Source: Podospora bellae-mahoneyi (lineage: Eukaryota; Ascomycota; Sordariomycetes; Sordariales; Podosporaceae). From it: a DNA stretch of 64,000 nt. The stretch covers positions 1,805,501 through 1,869,500 of the forward strand of contig NC_085882.1 in the NCBI RefSeq assembly GCF_035222275.1, in the 5' to 3' direction. This document shows, in pieces, positions 1-11,028 of the stretch. The first letter of the stretch is position 1, and every line of letters starts with the position of its first letter. The notes beneath the pieces are model-generated. The model saw nothing but the letters and a program-made list of their open reading frames with translations, ran no database searches and was not told the DNA's origin. Position numbers and translations under genes: made by a program.

Positions 1-1
1 T

Positions 2-889
2 GTAAAAGCCCTCGAAGAGGTAGACGGAACGAAATTCCGAAAAGACGAATGGCAGCGCAAGGAAGGCGGCGGCGGCATCACCTGCTGCCTCCAAGACGGC
101 AAGGTCTTTGAGAAGGCCGGCGTCGGCGTCAGCGTTGTCTACGGCACCCTCCCCAAGCCCGCCATCATGAAAATGAGCGCCAACCACAAGAACATCGCTC
201 CCGACGGGGAAGTCCCCGAGAGCCTCGAGTTCTTCGCCGCCGGCCTCAGTCTGATCGTCCACCCCAAGAACCCCATGGCGCCAACGGTCCACCTCAACTA
301 CAGATACTTTGAGACGGCCAAGCCGGACGGGTCATCGGGGGCGTGGTGGTTCGGCGGCGGCAGTGATTTGACACCCAGCTATCTCTTCGACGAAGACGCG
401 ATACAGTTCCACAGAGACCTCAAGGAGGTCTGCGACAAGCACAACAAGGATTACTACCCGAAATTCAAAAAGTGGTGCGACGAGTACTTTTACAACAAGC
501 ACCGCGGCGAGGCAAGAGGGATCGGCGGCATCTTCTTTGACGACTTGGATGAAACCGTGTCTGACAAGGAGAACACGTTTGCTTTTATCCAGGACTCACT
601 CAAGTCGTTTATCCCGACATATGTCCCTATTGTGCTGAAGCGCAAGGACATGCCCTTTACCGAGGCGGAGAAGGACTGGCAGCAGATCAGAAGAGGGAAA
701 TACGTCGAGTTCAACCTTGTGCACGATCGGGGGACGTCGTTTGGGCTGAACACGCCTGGCGCGAGAGTGGAGAGCATCCTTATGAGCATGCCGTTGACGG
801 CGAGCTGGAGGTATATGCACGAGCCTGAGCCGGGGAGCAGGGAGGCGAGGCTGGTGGAAATCTTGCAGAACCCAAAGGAGTGGGTGTAG
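2..889 (+). CDS. HEM13: Coproporphyrinogen III oxidase, 5' truncated by window edge
   Basis: This is the oxygen-dependent coproporphyrinogen III oxidase of haem synthesis, which decarboxylates coproporphyrinogen III to protoporphyrinogen IX. The frame is open from base 2 to a TAG ending at 889 with no intron, giving 295 residues of the C-terminal part. The family signature is clear: [15 protein letters not shown] followed by the [28 protein letters not shown] block, then [30 protein letters not shown] and the C-terminal RxMSMPL segment. The first ATG in this stretch (167) is internal, because conserved sequence ([21 protein letters not shown]) precedes it. The start codon lies outside the window. 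Identification is firm; the only limit is the missing N-terminus. Confidence 0.95.
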   Translation, partial: VKALEEVDGTKFRKDEWQRKEGGGGITCCLQDGKVFEKAGVGVSVVYGTLPKPAIMKMSANHKNIAPDGEVPESLEFFAAGLSLIVHPKNPMAPTVHLNYRYFETAKPDGSSGAWWFGGGSDLTPSYLFDEDAIQFHRDLKEVCDKHNKDYYPKFKKWCDEYFYNKHRGEARGIGGIFFDDLDETVSDKENTFAFIQDSLKSFIPTYVPIVLKRKDMPFTEAEKDWQQIRRGKYVEFNLVHDRGTSFGLNTPGARVESILMSMPLTASWRYMHEPEPGSREARLVEILQNPKEWV

Positions 890-1158
890 TTGATGAGGGT
901 TTGAAAATCTGAAAATTGTATTTAGCGGTTTCATGTACATTAAGTATTGTAACGTCTGGGGGGAATATTGTACAAAATTTGAAAGAAATAGATTTCGAGT
1001 TCTGAACTTCATCCGTCGACGGACATGACCAGTGCACGGGGCATCAACCTTTGACTTTCAACTCCAACCACCAGCATCAGCATTTCACTGGGATGCACAC
1101 TCTCTTTCTCAAAACGGAAAAAATTCTCTTCATCCCTTGTTAGTTTTCCACAAGAAAG

Positions 1159-1878
1159 ATGACCCTACCCACCCCACGACACTTCCTCACCAACCTCATA
1201 AACCGCCTCCCCACCATCCCCCTGGAACCACCTCAACCCCCATCAATCAACCGAACGCCCAACAGCAACGCCCTCTCTCGCATCCCCGTCTCCCACCGCC
1301 ACCTAATCATAACCCTTCACGTCCTCTTCCCCAACCTCGTCCTCCCCTCCCTCGACCTCCTCGACCGCGGCCTGGTTCAGAAACTCGTCCTCTCTGACAA
1401 GATCAAATACGAAGAGCCGGAAGATGATCAAGCAGAAGATGTGAGAGGCGCGATATACGTGGTGTATTCCACCACCGCCGCCCCGTCCCGCAGACGCAAA
1501 TCAGTCAAGCCCGACCCCGACGATGACAGGGTGGGAAATCGAGAAAACAGCCAAAAATATGTGGTCCATTTACAGGCATGGAACTGCTCCTGCGCGGCGT
1601 TTGCTTTCTCCATCGTTCAATCACTCCTGGACGAACAGCCTCCCCAAATACCACCAGAGTTGCACTTGGCAGAAATCACAACAGACGACGACAAGAAGGA
1701 ATGGGAGTTTGGTGGCATGTCAACTGATGGGAAGGCCCCAAACGGGGGACAAATCCCCACATGTAAACACCTCCTCGCCTGCCTCCTGGCCGAGAGATGG
1801 GGCAATGCGCTAGGGGGGTACGTAACCTCCAAACAGGTGGGAAAGGGGGAGATGGCTGGGATTGTTGCTGATGTTTAA
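1159..1878 (+). CDS. SWIM-type zinc finger protein (Sws1/Shu2-like)
   Basis: A single-exon gene for 239 residues. The C-terminal half holds a SWIM zinc finger: a CxC pair (NCSCAAFAF, about residue 145) and a distant CxH pair (CKHLLACLLAERW, about residue 210). Between them lies a hydrophilic loop, and the N-terminus is basic and proline-rich. This organisation, a lone SWIM finger ending in CKHLLA in a small protein, matches the Sws1/Shu2 family, which works with Rad51 paralogues to promote homologous recombination. The family link is an inference from the SWIM motif and size; other SWIM proteins cannot be excluded. It lies 269 bp after HEM13 on the same strand, with its 3' end facing RPN8. 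Confidence 0.7.
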   Translation: MTLPTPRHFLTNLINRLPTIPLEPPQPPSINRTPNSNALSRIPVSHRHLIITLHVLFPNLVLPSLDLLDRGLVQKLVLSDKIKYEEPEDDQAEDVRGAIYVVYSTTAAPSRRRKSVKPDPDDDRVGNRENSQKYVVHLQAWNCSCAAFAFSIVQSLLDEQPPQIPPELHLAEITTDDDKKEWEFGGMSTDGKAPNGGQIPTCKHLLACLLAERWGNALGGYVTSKQVGKGEMAGIVADV

Positions 1879-2152
1879 TCTTGAGTGGGGCCAGAAGCAA
1901 GAATGGAGTCGAAGAAGCTGGAGGTCAATGTGTAGACCTGGGCCTTCGTGGTCATTAGTTGTGATTCAAAGCAGCACGGCTTAGAAACGAGGCATAGTTA
2001 AATATTAATAACACGCCCACTGTGTTCCCATCATCGGGAAAAATCTATGGTTCCTTCTTCGTACAATCATTTCATTTGTATGTGGTTGCGGGCTTGTCTC
2101 TGAGTCCCACTGCTCGCCGTCCAAGACCTCTAGGTCCACTCACTCAGAGTAT

Positions 2153-3324
2153 TTACTTCTTCTTCTCCTTGCCCTCCTTCTCTTTATCTCCCTCCCTGGC
2201 ATCCCCGTTCGCCGCTGGGCCACCCTCCTTCTTCTCCCCATCCTTCCCATTCGCCGCCTCCTCCTTTTTGGCCGCCTCCTTCTCCTCGGCCTGCTGCCTG
2301 TTCTGGTTCTTGTTTTCGATCAAGTCATGGAAAGCGGTGATGGCGCGAATCAAACTGCTAAGGTAGATGGCCATGAGCTGGTCGTTGGTCTTGATGCTCA
2401 TGGCGTGTTGGAGGTCACTGTCGGCCTTGCCGCCGGATTTGGGCGTCGATAGGTTGGGCAGCAGGTTGAAGATGTCTTGCAGGTTGCCGAGAATCGTGTG
2501 GTTGACGGGGAGCTCGCCGTCAAGGACCTTTTGCAGGTAGATTTGGATGTCTCGCAGGCGGAAGTGGAGGCCTTGGAGGGACTGGAGCTGGTTCGTCACG
2601 CGGGTGGATAGTGTGCCGACGGCTACGTCACGAATGTCGCGGAGGAGGTGCTCAACACCAATTTCTTCGGCCTCTTCAGCTTCGATGATGGACGGTATGT
2701 GGACAAAGGTCTTGGAAGCGGTGGTTCCGTCCTGGGAGGGGCAGTCAAGAGGTTAGCTGTTGGGGAGCAATTCGACAGAAAAGAGGCAACACATACATCC
2801 TTGATCTCCTCCGTAGCAAAGTACGCGTCTGTGGGCACGCCCGACTCCTTTGGCTGGACATCAATGATGACCAGCAATGGGTTGGGGGTGTAGCGCTTGA
2901 AGAGCTCGTTGATTTCGAGATCCGAGGCCCGCAGCTTGGGGCCGGAATGGTACCACCCTATGAGCTTCTCTCTCGCATTGACCTTCTTGAACATGTCGTT
3001 CATGTTCTCGATATAGTTATGGTCGATGAACCAGACTGTGGGGTCCTTCTCGTCTTCCTCAAAGGGAACTGTGATGATGATGGGCTCAGGTCAGCATGCG
3101 ATTAGCAGCTGGACGGGTTGGCGATGAATCCCACCTGCGAAGCTGTTTGACACCCGCACATTCTTGCCATCGTTTTGCCCCAGCAGAACACCGACTACCC
3201 GCTTGCTCTTGGACGTGTTGGCATCGGTACGGTTGTAGTGGTCGACAACGGAGAGGAGGACGAGGGGCGCAACCGAGACACTGCGCGACACCAGCGAGAG
3301 CGTCTCTTGGGTTGTGGTGGGCAT
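2153..3324 (-). CDS. RPN8: 26S proteasome regulatory subunit Rpn8 (MPN domain)
   Basis: Three exons (3324-3135, 3068-2797, 2731-2153) encode 346 residues. The start reads [20 protein letters not shown] and the MPN domain continues [15 protein letters not shown]. Splicing joins NSFA to [19 protein letters not shown], and EEIKD to [14 protein letters not shown], as in Rpn8 of other fungi. The GWYHSGP segment of the MPN fold is present, but the catalytic JAMM residues of Rpn11 are not, as expected for the structural partner Rpn8. The C-terminus is a lysine/glutamate-rich tail ([16 protein letters not shown]) ending KEKKK. Rpn8 pairs with Rpn11 in the proteasome lid. The first intron donor is a slightly unusual GTGGGA. 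Divergent from the I9 inhibitor gene. Confidence 0.93.
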
Positions 3325-3959
3325 GTTGTAGTGGGCGAGCAGCAGTTGTCGTCGGTGGTGAGGGCGGCGGGCGGCAGGGAGATGTCAAAGTAATGCAATC
3401 GGGGCCGTGGGGTATCGCTGGTGCTAAAACAGTTGTTGGGTCAAGATGGGACTATTGCAAGTAAATTTGGTTGTTTGGGTCTCTGTTGTCGTCGTCACTG
3501 GCTTCGCTGCCTCGCCAGATTCAAGGTGAGTACCCAATCGGGCTAGCTTCAGGTGCGGGTGGGCTGCTCTGGGTGTCTGGGAAGCGCAAGGCTGCGGTCG
3601 AGGCACGGGGCAAGGGCGGGCTGAGGACCTCACCGCCTGCTTTGTTGGGCAGCTTACATCATCGTAGCACCAGTCTGGATGGGGTTAGCGTCTTCTTTTG
3701 AGCATCCTCTTTGGTGCTGGTTCGGCCGGCACTGCATGACAGGTGCGTCAGCCATGGCTTGGCAGGGCCCGGGGGTTGATCATCGGCCCATATCAAGAAA
3801 CAGGCCCCTCCATTCTTTCAAGTCTGGGGAACCATCTCCCCTCCAACATATTGTCAACGTCAACGTAAACGCCATTTATTGTATCGCCAGCAAATATTTA
3901 CCCGGGAATATCCAGTTCTACTCTCTTGCCCCGAGAACTACCCAACCAACACCGATACC
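3325..3959. other. Divergent promoter region between RPN8 and the I9 inhibitor gene
   Basis: 635 bp between two start codons. Short open frames occur on both strands (for example 3471-3701) but none has family resemblance or splice support. I see no recognisable motif beyond CT/CA-rich tracts near both starts. Confidence 0.5.
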
Positions 3960-4323
3960 ATGAGAGTCTTCTCTTTCCTTATCGCGGCCCTGACCTTTTT
4001 CTCTGGCGTCATTGCCGTGGACATCCAAAAGTCGGTCCTGATCAGCTACCCCCCCGAGACCCCCGATTCGGTTGTCGACAATGCCAAGAAGGCCATCAAG
4101 GATGCAGGAGGAGTCATTACCCACGAGTACACTTTGATCAAGTAAGTTGCGGTCAGCGTGCAACCATATGTGCAAAGATTCTAACACTGTATTCAGGGGC
4201 TTCGCGGCCAAGGTTGGAGAGAAGGTATTGGAGACTGTTACTGCGTGGGGTGAGGAGTACAAGGTCTCGGTTGAGGAAGACGAGGAGGTGCACACCATGG
4301 GCGGCAGCCACATTGGAATCTGA
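3960..4323 (+). CDS. Secreted proteinase inhibitor I9 / Pbi2-like protein
   Basis: Two exons (3960-4141, 4197-4323) encode 102 residues. The first about 20 residues (MRVFSFLIAALTFFSGVIA) form a signal peptide. The rest is a single inhibitor-I9/subtilisin-propeptide fold: KSVLISYPPETPDSVVDNAK, then AGGVITHEYTLIKGFAAKV. The I9 family contains yeast Pbi2, a cytosolic inhibitor of vacuolar proteinase B, and the propeptides of subtilases. Unlike yeast Pbi2, this copy has a secretion signal, so it probably acts in the vacuole/secretory route or outside the cell. The intron has a perfect GTAAGT donor and restores ATC AAG GGC across the junction. No protease domain follows, so it is a stand-alone inhibitor. 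Confidence 0.85.
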
Positions 4324-5527
4324 CGAAGGCAAAAAACGACAAAGGAAAAGAATCAAGTAACGATGGGTCATGAGGGGCGCCCTGAATGAGGGCTCCTTGT
4401 GCGACGATGGACTACACTGATTGGCGTTATCTGGATGGTTGGGTGGTTGAATAGACCTGATGGGTCCTGTACACGAGGGTAGTGTTATTGGTTATTCGCG
4501 AATTAGTTCTGAATACGTTATGCGTGTGGTGTGGTGTGGTGTTGAAGATGCAGCTGTGTGGCATGGTAAGATGCTTCTACTGACTTATAACCCAACTTGA
4601 AACATCGGCACCCAAGGTTGGGGCATGAACATCCACAGCCTCGGCTTACTCTTCCAGCAGCGGTGCTCAGTTAGAGGAGCTCATAGCACTCTCGACGAAG
4701 GTCTCCATGACTACGAGTCCTGTTGGCATGGAAACAAACTACCTAGTAAAACAGATTGCCAACGCTCAGTTGAGATCACCTGCGCCGGTGCCATACATAC
4801 TATTCCCGGCGTTGAAGTTCCTAGTCAACGTTAGATCCACCAACAGCCTCGTGGTTCGGATGTGGGTAACAACCACTACCAACACCTCATGGCAAACAGA
4901 ATAGCTCCTATTTCCGGGTTAAATTAATGATAAAGTCAACCAGAAACACAGGAATCGATACCTATTCATGCATTGTTATGGTTACGTGGGAGGTCCATGA
5001 GCGCTGCGGCCCGGGCCAATCTGTGGGGAAGTTTTGGCGCTAATCAGGCCTGGAGCTTCTGTAAGGATGTGGCCAGAGCGCATCGTCTCCGACTGAACAA
5101 TGGCTTCCTCGCTCCGCATCTGAACCTCGACTCCGACCCGTGCGACCATGAAACGACAAGAGCCCCGATTCAGGCAATAACACTTCAGCATTGTATTGTA
5201 AACCACGCCTTGTACCGTGTAAAAACCATGGGACTCGGGTCCTTTGCACTCCACGTCCAGCCTTTGCACTCTTGACGTTCGCCATCACCACGGCCCACCC
5301 CCTTTAATATACCATCCCAACTTACACTTACTATCTCCAACATCGAGCACCTAGTCGGATACACTCATACCCTACCTAGACGGACTACAGATACCACCTA
5401 CTACTGCAGGAACACAAACATCACTCCACCCCGAGGGAATACAGCCCATCTACCAACACCTGATACTGAGATTACACCCACGACTAATCCACGCCGACCT
5501 GCCGGCAGCCCGCAGTCCTGTTCCACC
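4324..5527. other. Gene-free stretch: 3' region of inhibitor gene and Hook leader
   Basis: About 1.2 kb without a convincing gene. It holds short GTGTGGT repeats near 4530 and a CA/CT-rich, ATG-poor tract (about 5290-5525) that reads as the 5' untranslated leader of the Hook gene. Small open frames on both strands overlap one another and show no family resemblance. Confidence 0.5.
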
Positions 5528-8106
5528 ATGGCACAACACAGCCCTCACACCCAAACCGCCCTCTTGAAATGGGTTAATACCTTCGACACACGCCGCAAGG
5601 CCGGCTCCTTGCAGGACCTGCGAGATGGCATAATACTGGGCCAGATCCTCGAAAAGATGCTGGCCCCTGAATTCCAAAGCTCGAGCCTCATCCAGGCCCC
5701 CAGATCAGAATCCGACAAGAAACAAAACCTGGAGACCGTCTACCGCGGTCTGGCGAGATTCCTCCGCACCGACAACCCCCTCCTTGCCCCCTCGCCCTCC
5801 GAGTTCCGAGCCATCGCCGAGAACCCAGACGACAACGCTCTCTGCGAGTTCCTCTCGGCCTTCCTCACAGCAGCCTGCCTGGGATCTCTGTCGAGGACAT
5901 ACGTCCCCAAGGTTTTGACCCTTGACAAGGCAAGCCAGGGGGAGATTGCCAAGATCATCAGCCAAAAAAGTCAGCTCAAGGAGGAAAGGGAAAGCAAACG
6001 AGGGGAGGGTGACTCTGGGGAAGAGGAGGACCTCGACATTCAGGATGCCCGGGACCCCGAGCTCATGCAGGAGGAACTGGACCAGATGCGCGACAAGGTG
6101 GAAATCCTCAAGAAGCAAAATGCTGATTTGCAAACCCGTCTCGACAAGCTGCTCGATACAAGAGAAGCCGTTTTGCATGACCTGAGGGTATCACAGGATG
6201 AGCTCCAGACACTGAAGCGGACCAGGGGGCAAGATGCCTCGGTGGCGATCCGGGACATGCGCAACGAGGTTCGCGAGAAGATGGACGAGATCGACCGATT
6301 GGAGGTTTTGCTCGACAAGGAAACAGCTCGGGCGGCCAGGCTAGAAAAGGAAAACGAGACTCTACGGGCCAAGGCCGAGAGAATTGTGGAACTTCAGGAC
6401 AAGGTCACGTTGCTGGAGCATGAAACGAAACAGCAGCAGCAAATGATCAAGGGACTCGAAAACTACAAGAAAAAGGCCCAGGACCTGACGGCTATCCAGC
6501 AGCGCAACCGGATCCTCGACGAGCAGGTTCAGCAGTACGAGGCGGAAATGAAACTGTTCGAGGAGGTCAAGGAGCAAAACCGGAGATTGCAAAAGGAAGT
6601 CGACGAGAAAGTCCGGGTGCTGTCTAGCAACGAGCAGGAAATCATCTACACCCTCCAATCCAAGAATGTCCTCCAAGACACCAACGAGGAACTCAAGAGA
6701 AAGGTTGAGTATCTGGAATCCAAGCGCCAGCTTGACGAGGCCACCATTAGGGAGCTCCAGGAACAACTGCAACTGGGAGATATCATGCAGCCAAGTGGCT
6801 CCGAGAGTCCAGGGGCCGGCGCGACAAAATTCAGTCTTGAACATGAGCTGGAGGGCACATCGGATCCAACGGTGGCTCTGCGGCTGGAGGTCCAAAAGCT
6901 CAAGGCCGAGAACAACCTTTTACGAAATAACATGGCTGTGGCTTCTGAAAATGAAAGACTGCGAAACGAGCTCGATCTTGCTGGTCAGAGAGTGGATCAC
7001 TATCGCGAAACGGCCACGGATGAGATGGAGAAGCACGCCGTGGCCCAGGAACAGATAGAGGCACTTATTGCCAACGCCATTATTCATGAGGAGTTAGTAG
7101 CGGAACCCGAGATTTTTAATAGACATGTACTGATGTTTGGCTATCTAGGGATGCGGCATTTGTCAATATGCGTCAACAGCTGCTCGAAACCACCAAGGAA
7201 TGCGAGGCCGCTAGGAAACGCATTGTGGAGCTCGAGCAGTTGACCAATGACAGAGAGCGGGAGATTATACAGGTCAAGGCAGAATGTATGTTGGAGGAAT
7301 TCTGGACTATTTTTACAAGATGCTAACTTGGCTGACGATGCAGTGGAAGCTGTCGGACAAGAGCAGTCCGAGGCGCTCGAGGTGCTCAAGTCATCTGACG
7401 AGCTCATCTCGGCGTCTCTGCGCACCGAGCTAGAAGCCACCCGCAAGCAGCTGAAGCACAAGGTGTTTGAGCTCGAGCAGATGAAGGACCAGCTGATGGG
7501 TGTGCTGGTGTCCAAGGACAAGACGCAAAAGCGGCTGGACGATGCGCTGGCAGCAGCGGCGCCCAATGGGCAGCAGCAGGCGGACGAGGCAACGCCTGCC
7601 AAGAGCAAGAAGGAGGACGCCGAGAAGATCGAGAAACTCAAGACTGCGCTGAAGCAGAAGCTGGAGGTAAGTACCGATTCTTCCTCTCGTCTTGCATCCC
7701 CCCACGTGAGCTTCACGTTGGGTCGCGAGCGTCTCGAGGATGTGTTTGTCTCGTCCACATCATCAAAGCAGCCTCGTCCTCTCGGGCAAACGCCTCCTGA
7801 ACTGTCGGATGCTCAGGGGTCAAGCGATTTGAGCCAGGCGACGGACGACAACTCCTCTCCTCTTGACAGTCCTGCTTCTTCTTCTTCGACCCTGTCCTCG
7901 GTGGATGATTACCTCGAGGTCAGGGATGATGAGGACTTGTCGTCGTCAGCGGCAGCGGGCAGGACGACGCGGGGGAGGCCACGGCTCGACAGCGCCAGCT
8001 CGCCTGGCGGTCTTGCACCTCCCATCAAAACCTTTTGGTACAAGGACAATAAAGGATGGCTTCCCGGTTTACGGAACATGTTCAACGGCTAGCACACATC
8101 TTTGCG

Positions 8107-8158
<52 letters not shown>

Positions 8159-8768
8159 AACTTTTAAACTGAGCTTTTTGTCTTTTTTGCCCGTCACATC
8201 ACTCCTTACATCATCATATCCTCACATCACACATTGATCTCTGCGAGTACAACATTTTTTGCTCCTTCTTTTTGGGTTGAGAATCTTGATTCACTGATTC
8301 GTGATGTGTTTTTTTTTGAAAATATAGCAACTCGAAAAGTCGGAACAAGACAAGTATGAGCTACAGAGGAAGCTGAAGGTGATGGAGAATGGGGGGGCGT
8401 ATGCTGCTCAAAAGGTACGTTTTGTCTTCCTATCACATTTTTTTATCATCCCAACCTGCAAACTTTTATTCGTCAACATGTATATGCTAACCCCACCTTT
8501 GTGTGTGAAGGCGGCCAACGACCAAATCATAAAGACGTTGCAAAAGGAAAACGCCATGATCACGACGGCGTGGTATGACTTGAGCTCGAGGCTGCAGAGC
8601 AACCATGTGGTGCTGGCCAGGAGGCAGGACGCGCCGAAGAGCTGGATTAATAAGCAGAGGCAGATGGTTAATGGTGAGTTCTTTTTGGGGGGAGAGCGAG
8701 AGGGGGTGAGGATGTTGAATGCTGACTGGTGATTTATTGGTGGGGGGTTAGCTACGCCGAGGAGATAG
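5528..8768 (+). CDS. hookA: Hook-family dynein adaptor (HookA-like)
   Basis: Six exons (5528-7092, 7149-7285, 7344-7666, 8328-8414, 8511-8673, 8752-8768) give 763 residues. Residues about 1-150 form the N-terminal Hook domain (start MAQHSPHTQTALLKWVNTFD, later LCEFLSAFLTAACLG), which binds dynein light intermediate chain in this family. Residues about 170-700 are nearly continuous coiled coil. The spliced C-terminus ends DLSSRLQSN...RRQDAPKSWINKQRQMVN, the tail type that binds FTS/FHIP on early endosomes in Aspergillus HookA and animal Hooks. Junctions restore frame: HEE|DAAFVNMRQQ, KAE|LEAVGQEQ, KLE|QLEKSEQD, AQK|AANDQ, VN|ATPRR. The third intron is long (661 nt) and its first 426 nt are open and coding-like; see the separate entry. 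Role in endosome motility is from family knowledge. Confidence 0.88.
7667..8092 (+). other. Coding-like retained intron: alternative C-terminus of the Hook gene
   Basis: If the donor at 7667 is not used, translation continues in frame for 141 codons to a stop ending at 8092. The extension is rich in Ser/Asp/Pro and finishes with an ordered-looking, aromatic/basic end (TFWYKDNKGWLPGLRNMFNG). Right after the stop the sequence turns non-coding: a CA microsatellite and T-rich DNA precede the 8328 acceptor. The pattern is that of an alternative terminal exon rather than a plain intron. The product would keep the Hook domain and most coiled coil but lose the tail encoded by exons 4-6. Confidence 0.5.
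8111..8156. repeat. (CA)23 microsatellite in Hook intron 3
   Basis: An uninterrupted run of 23 CA units directly read between the alternative stop codon and the downstream acceptor. It is likely length-polymorphic between strains. Confidence 0.97.
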
Positions 8769-9656
8769 GGAAGGACGACGGCGGTGGCGGCGGGGAGTGG
8801 GTAGTTGGATGATGATGGGGTCGGGAGGGGGTTTGGAGGAGGTAAAGGGGTTTGGACACTGGATTGTCTGGACAAGTCAGGGGTACATGGGAGGAGGCAA
8901 AAGAGGGAGGTATATTTAGAGTAGGATTTGCGATTTTTTTCTTTTTCTTTTTCGATTACACAACCCTTTTTAACTTGATGGTTGTTACTTAGTTTATTGG
9001 AATACCCCACCCCCTTTTTTTTTTGTTACTTGATCTCTTGTTTGCGGGGGTGGAAGGGGGGATTTTGTTGTTAGAGAGGTATAGATGAGATGGAAGGGTA
9101 GACAGAGCTAAGGGGTTAATGAACCGTTTGAAGATGATGTGGTATTTGGGTACTGGTATACCCCTGAATAGACCGCCTTTTTTTTCTCAAAAAAAAAAAA
9201 AAAAAAAAAAAAGACAGCCAATGTTTCCAACTTTTTACTGTGTGGAAACAGTTGAATTTTTTTTTATGTGGGATAGGTATATTCCATTCCCCAGGCCCCT
9301 ATCACCCGGTATTCTCATCCCTGTACTGGATTGATTGAAACTGGACATTGAGGAACAACAATGTTGAAGGGTGGTTGTTACCATTAGGATTGTCATCTCT
9401 TCAGCGAAGGAGCGGCCTGGGCTATGAGGTTTGTTGTGGTTGGTTTTGGGCGATTGGGCAAGGGGAGCGAGCCGGCTGGGAGGAGGGTTGTTGTGTTGTG
9501 GTGGGAGGGAGGAAGGAGGTGGTTGTTTTGCCGTGGTTGGAGGGAGGGGATTGTCTCTATCGTGGTTGGTTCTGCTGTCGTGGCTGTTTATATCCTCAGG
9601 GTTGATGGTGATGGGGAGCTTGTTTTTGTGGCTGTTGCTGTTTTGGTCATTTTTTT
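8769..9656. other. Gene-free G/T-rich stretch with homopolymer runs
   Basis: Downstream of Hook. It contains T runs near 8935 and 9010, a 24-nt A run (9189-9212) and G/T-rich sequence. I see no gene, RNA gene or transposon end in it. Confidence 0.5.
9189..9212. repeat. Poly(A) tract, 24 nt
   Basis: Uninterrupted A run seen directly. No target-site duplication or retroposed sequence is visible beside it, so it is recorded only as a homopolymer. Confidence 0.9.
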
Positions 9657-10400
9657 TTATGGTGATTGTCGGTTTTGTGATCGTTTTTGGTTCTGGTTCT
9701 GAATGTTGTGGTTGTTGTTGTCCTGGTCGTTGTTGTCGTCATGATCCTTCTCCTGGACGGCATGATCCTCCTCCTGACTGTTACCGTTTTTTTGAACCAT
9801 CAAGGGTTTCGAGCAACAGTGATGTCGTCGCAGGTGCTTCCTCTTTTGCTGCCCTGCGCCTTTCGTCTTGCTCTCCCTCTCGCTCAGTTCCGCCGCATCA
9901 TATCGTACCAGAGAGCGCTCGAGGAATTCCTGCTCTGCTCTTGAGAATGCGCGGTCTAGAGCTTCCGCCCGGGCGCTCAATAGCCAGGCCTACGGCTCGG
10001 CTGGTCGGTCCTGCTGTGCTTCAGGAAATAGAGATAACAATTCCGTGGTCCCCGCTCCTCTCCTGGGGGCGAGGGGCGCGGTTTGGAGGTTTCGCTACTG
10101 CCACGAGGGAGGTAGTGGATGGCCAAGTCTGACCGGCAGAGAGGGCAAGTTGTTGACCGGCCACTCCGGCCAAGTTCTTCCTTGAGGCAGAACTCGGATC
10201 AGGTTTGGATGCATGCACCTGTTGACGAGGTGTTAGTGACGTTTGAGGCGGAGGGTGGAGGGGGGTTGGGGGCTAACCGTGGAAGATTTGCATGCAACAT
10301 TTGGTCTTTGCTGTGTCCGATGAGAGGGAGGGAGGGGTATTTGTGCTCGAGTGTTTGATGGAACAGGCGGCGGTGGATGGTGGCGTGTCCGTGGGGAACG
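9657..10400 (-). pseudogene. RING-H2 locus A, decayed
   Basis: A short RING finger gene read on the minus strand. An intron with a GTTAGC donor, CACTAAC branch site and CAACAG acceptor (10277-10219) splits the finger just after the codon for the ring histidine (IFH|GACI). The second half is clear (EFCLKEELGRSGRSTTCPLC, RSDLA). The finger is damaged: the C-x-H step reads CMQIFH, so the zinc-binding His is Gln. The second Cys of the first pair is not seen, and a TGA falls where a Trp follows CIQT. A further charged C-terminal stretch (ARAEALDRAFSRAEQEF, to 9657) lies in a different frame, with a TAG before it. The same intron position and ring type recur in loci B to F. Probably a dead member of a local family. 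Confidence 0.5.
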
Positions 10401-11028
10401 TGAAGAGGCTGGGCTAGATGCATAAGCTTCAAGTGCTCGCCAAGATACGAGGTGAGCCACCGTTGGACTACTGAGCAACCGTTAGGACTTGTCAGATAAG
10501 CAGTGTACACGGCAAGGTACCTATCTTGGACTGTGTGAGGGTTAAGTTTTAGAGATAAAAGAGTTGGACCTATTCAAAAGTTTGAAGGCAAAGTAGATAC
10601 AGCCCCAGAGAGGCCGACTTCAACAACCCTTACTGCCCATTTCGCACCAAAGCAGGCACAGCATTTCACAATGCCACCATCTGATCAGATTGCAATTGGC
10701 ACCAAACGGCATGTTACCACCCCTAACCACAAACAAGCACACAACCAAAATATCTCTCTCGTCTCAACAAGCAAGAACACAGAAGTCTCCATCCCCTACC
10801 AACCACCTTCAGTACAAACCAGCCCTCAGCCCCATCCACCTCCACTTCCTCTCCTCCTTTTCGATGACAACAAGATAGATATAAATCCCCAGCATGGTCT
10901 ACCCATTTAGCCATACGCCCTCGTAGATACCCATTGCCCGTGCCATTCAGACATCCTCTTGTGATACACATCTCCCACTCCCCCAAATCTTCTCCCTGGT
11001 GCTGGGTCATAGGGACAATCATGTCTTC
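10401..11028. other. Stretch between RING loci A and B, no gene seen
   Basis: About 630 bp. Open frames occur on both strands (10671-10910 plus, 10723-11118 minus), but they overlap each other, are rich in simple residues and resemble no family. It may hold the upstream part of locus A. Confidence 0.4.

Noticed and set aside
6362-6895. 177-codon minus-strand frame in the Hook gene
   Set aside because: Leu-rich shadow antisense to heptad-repeat coding sequence.
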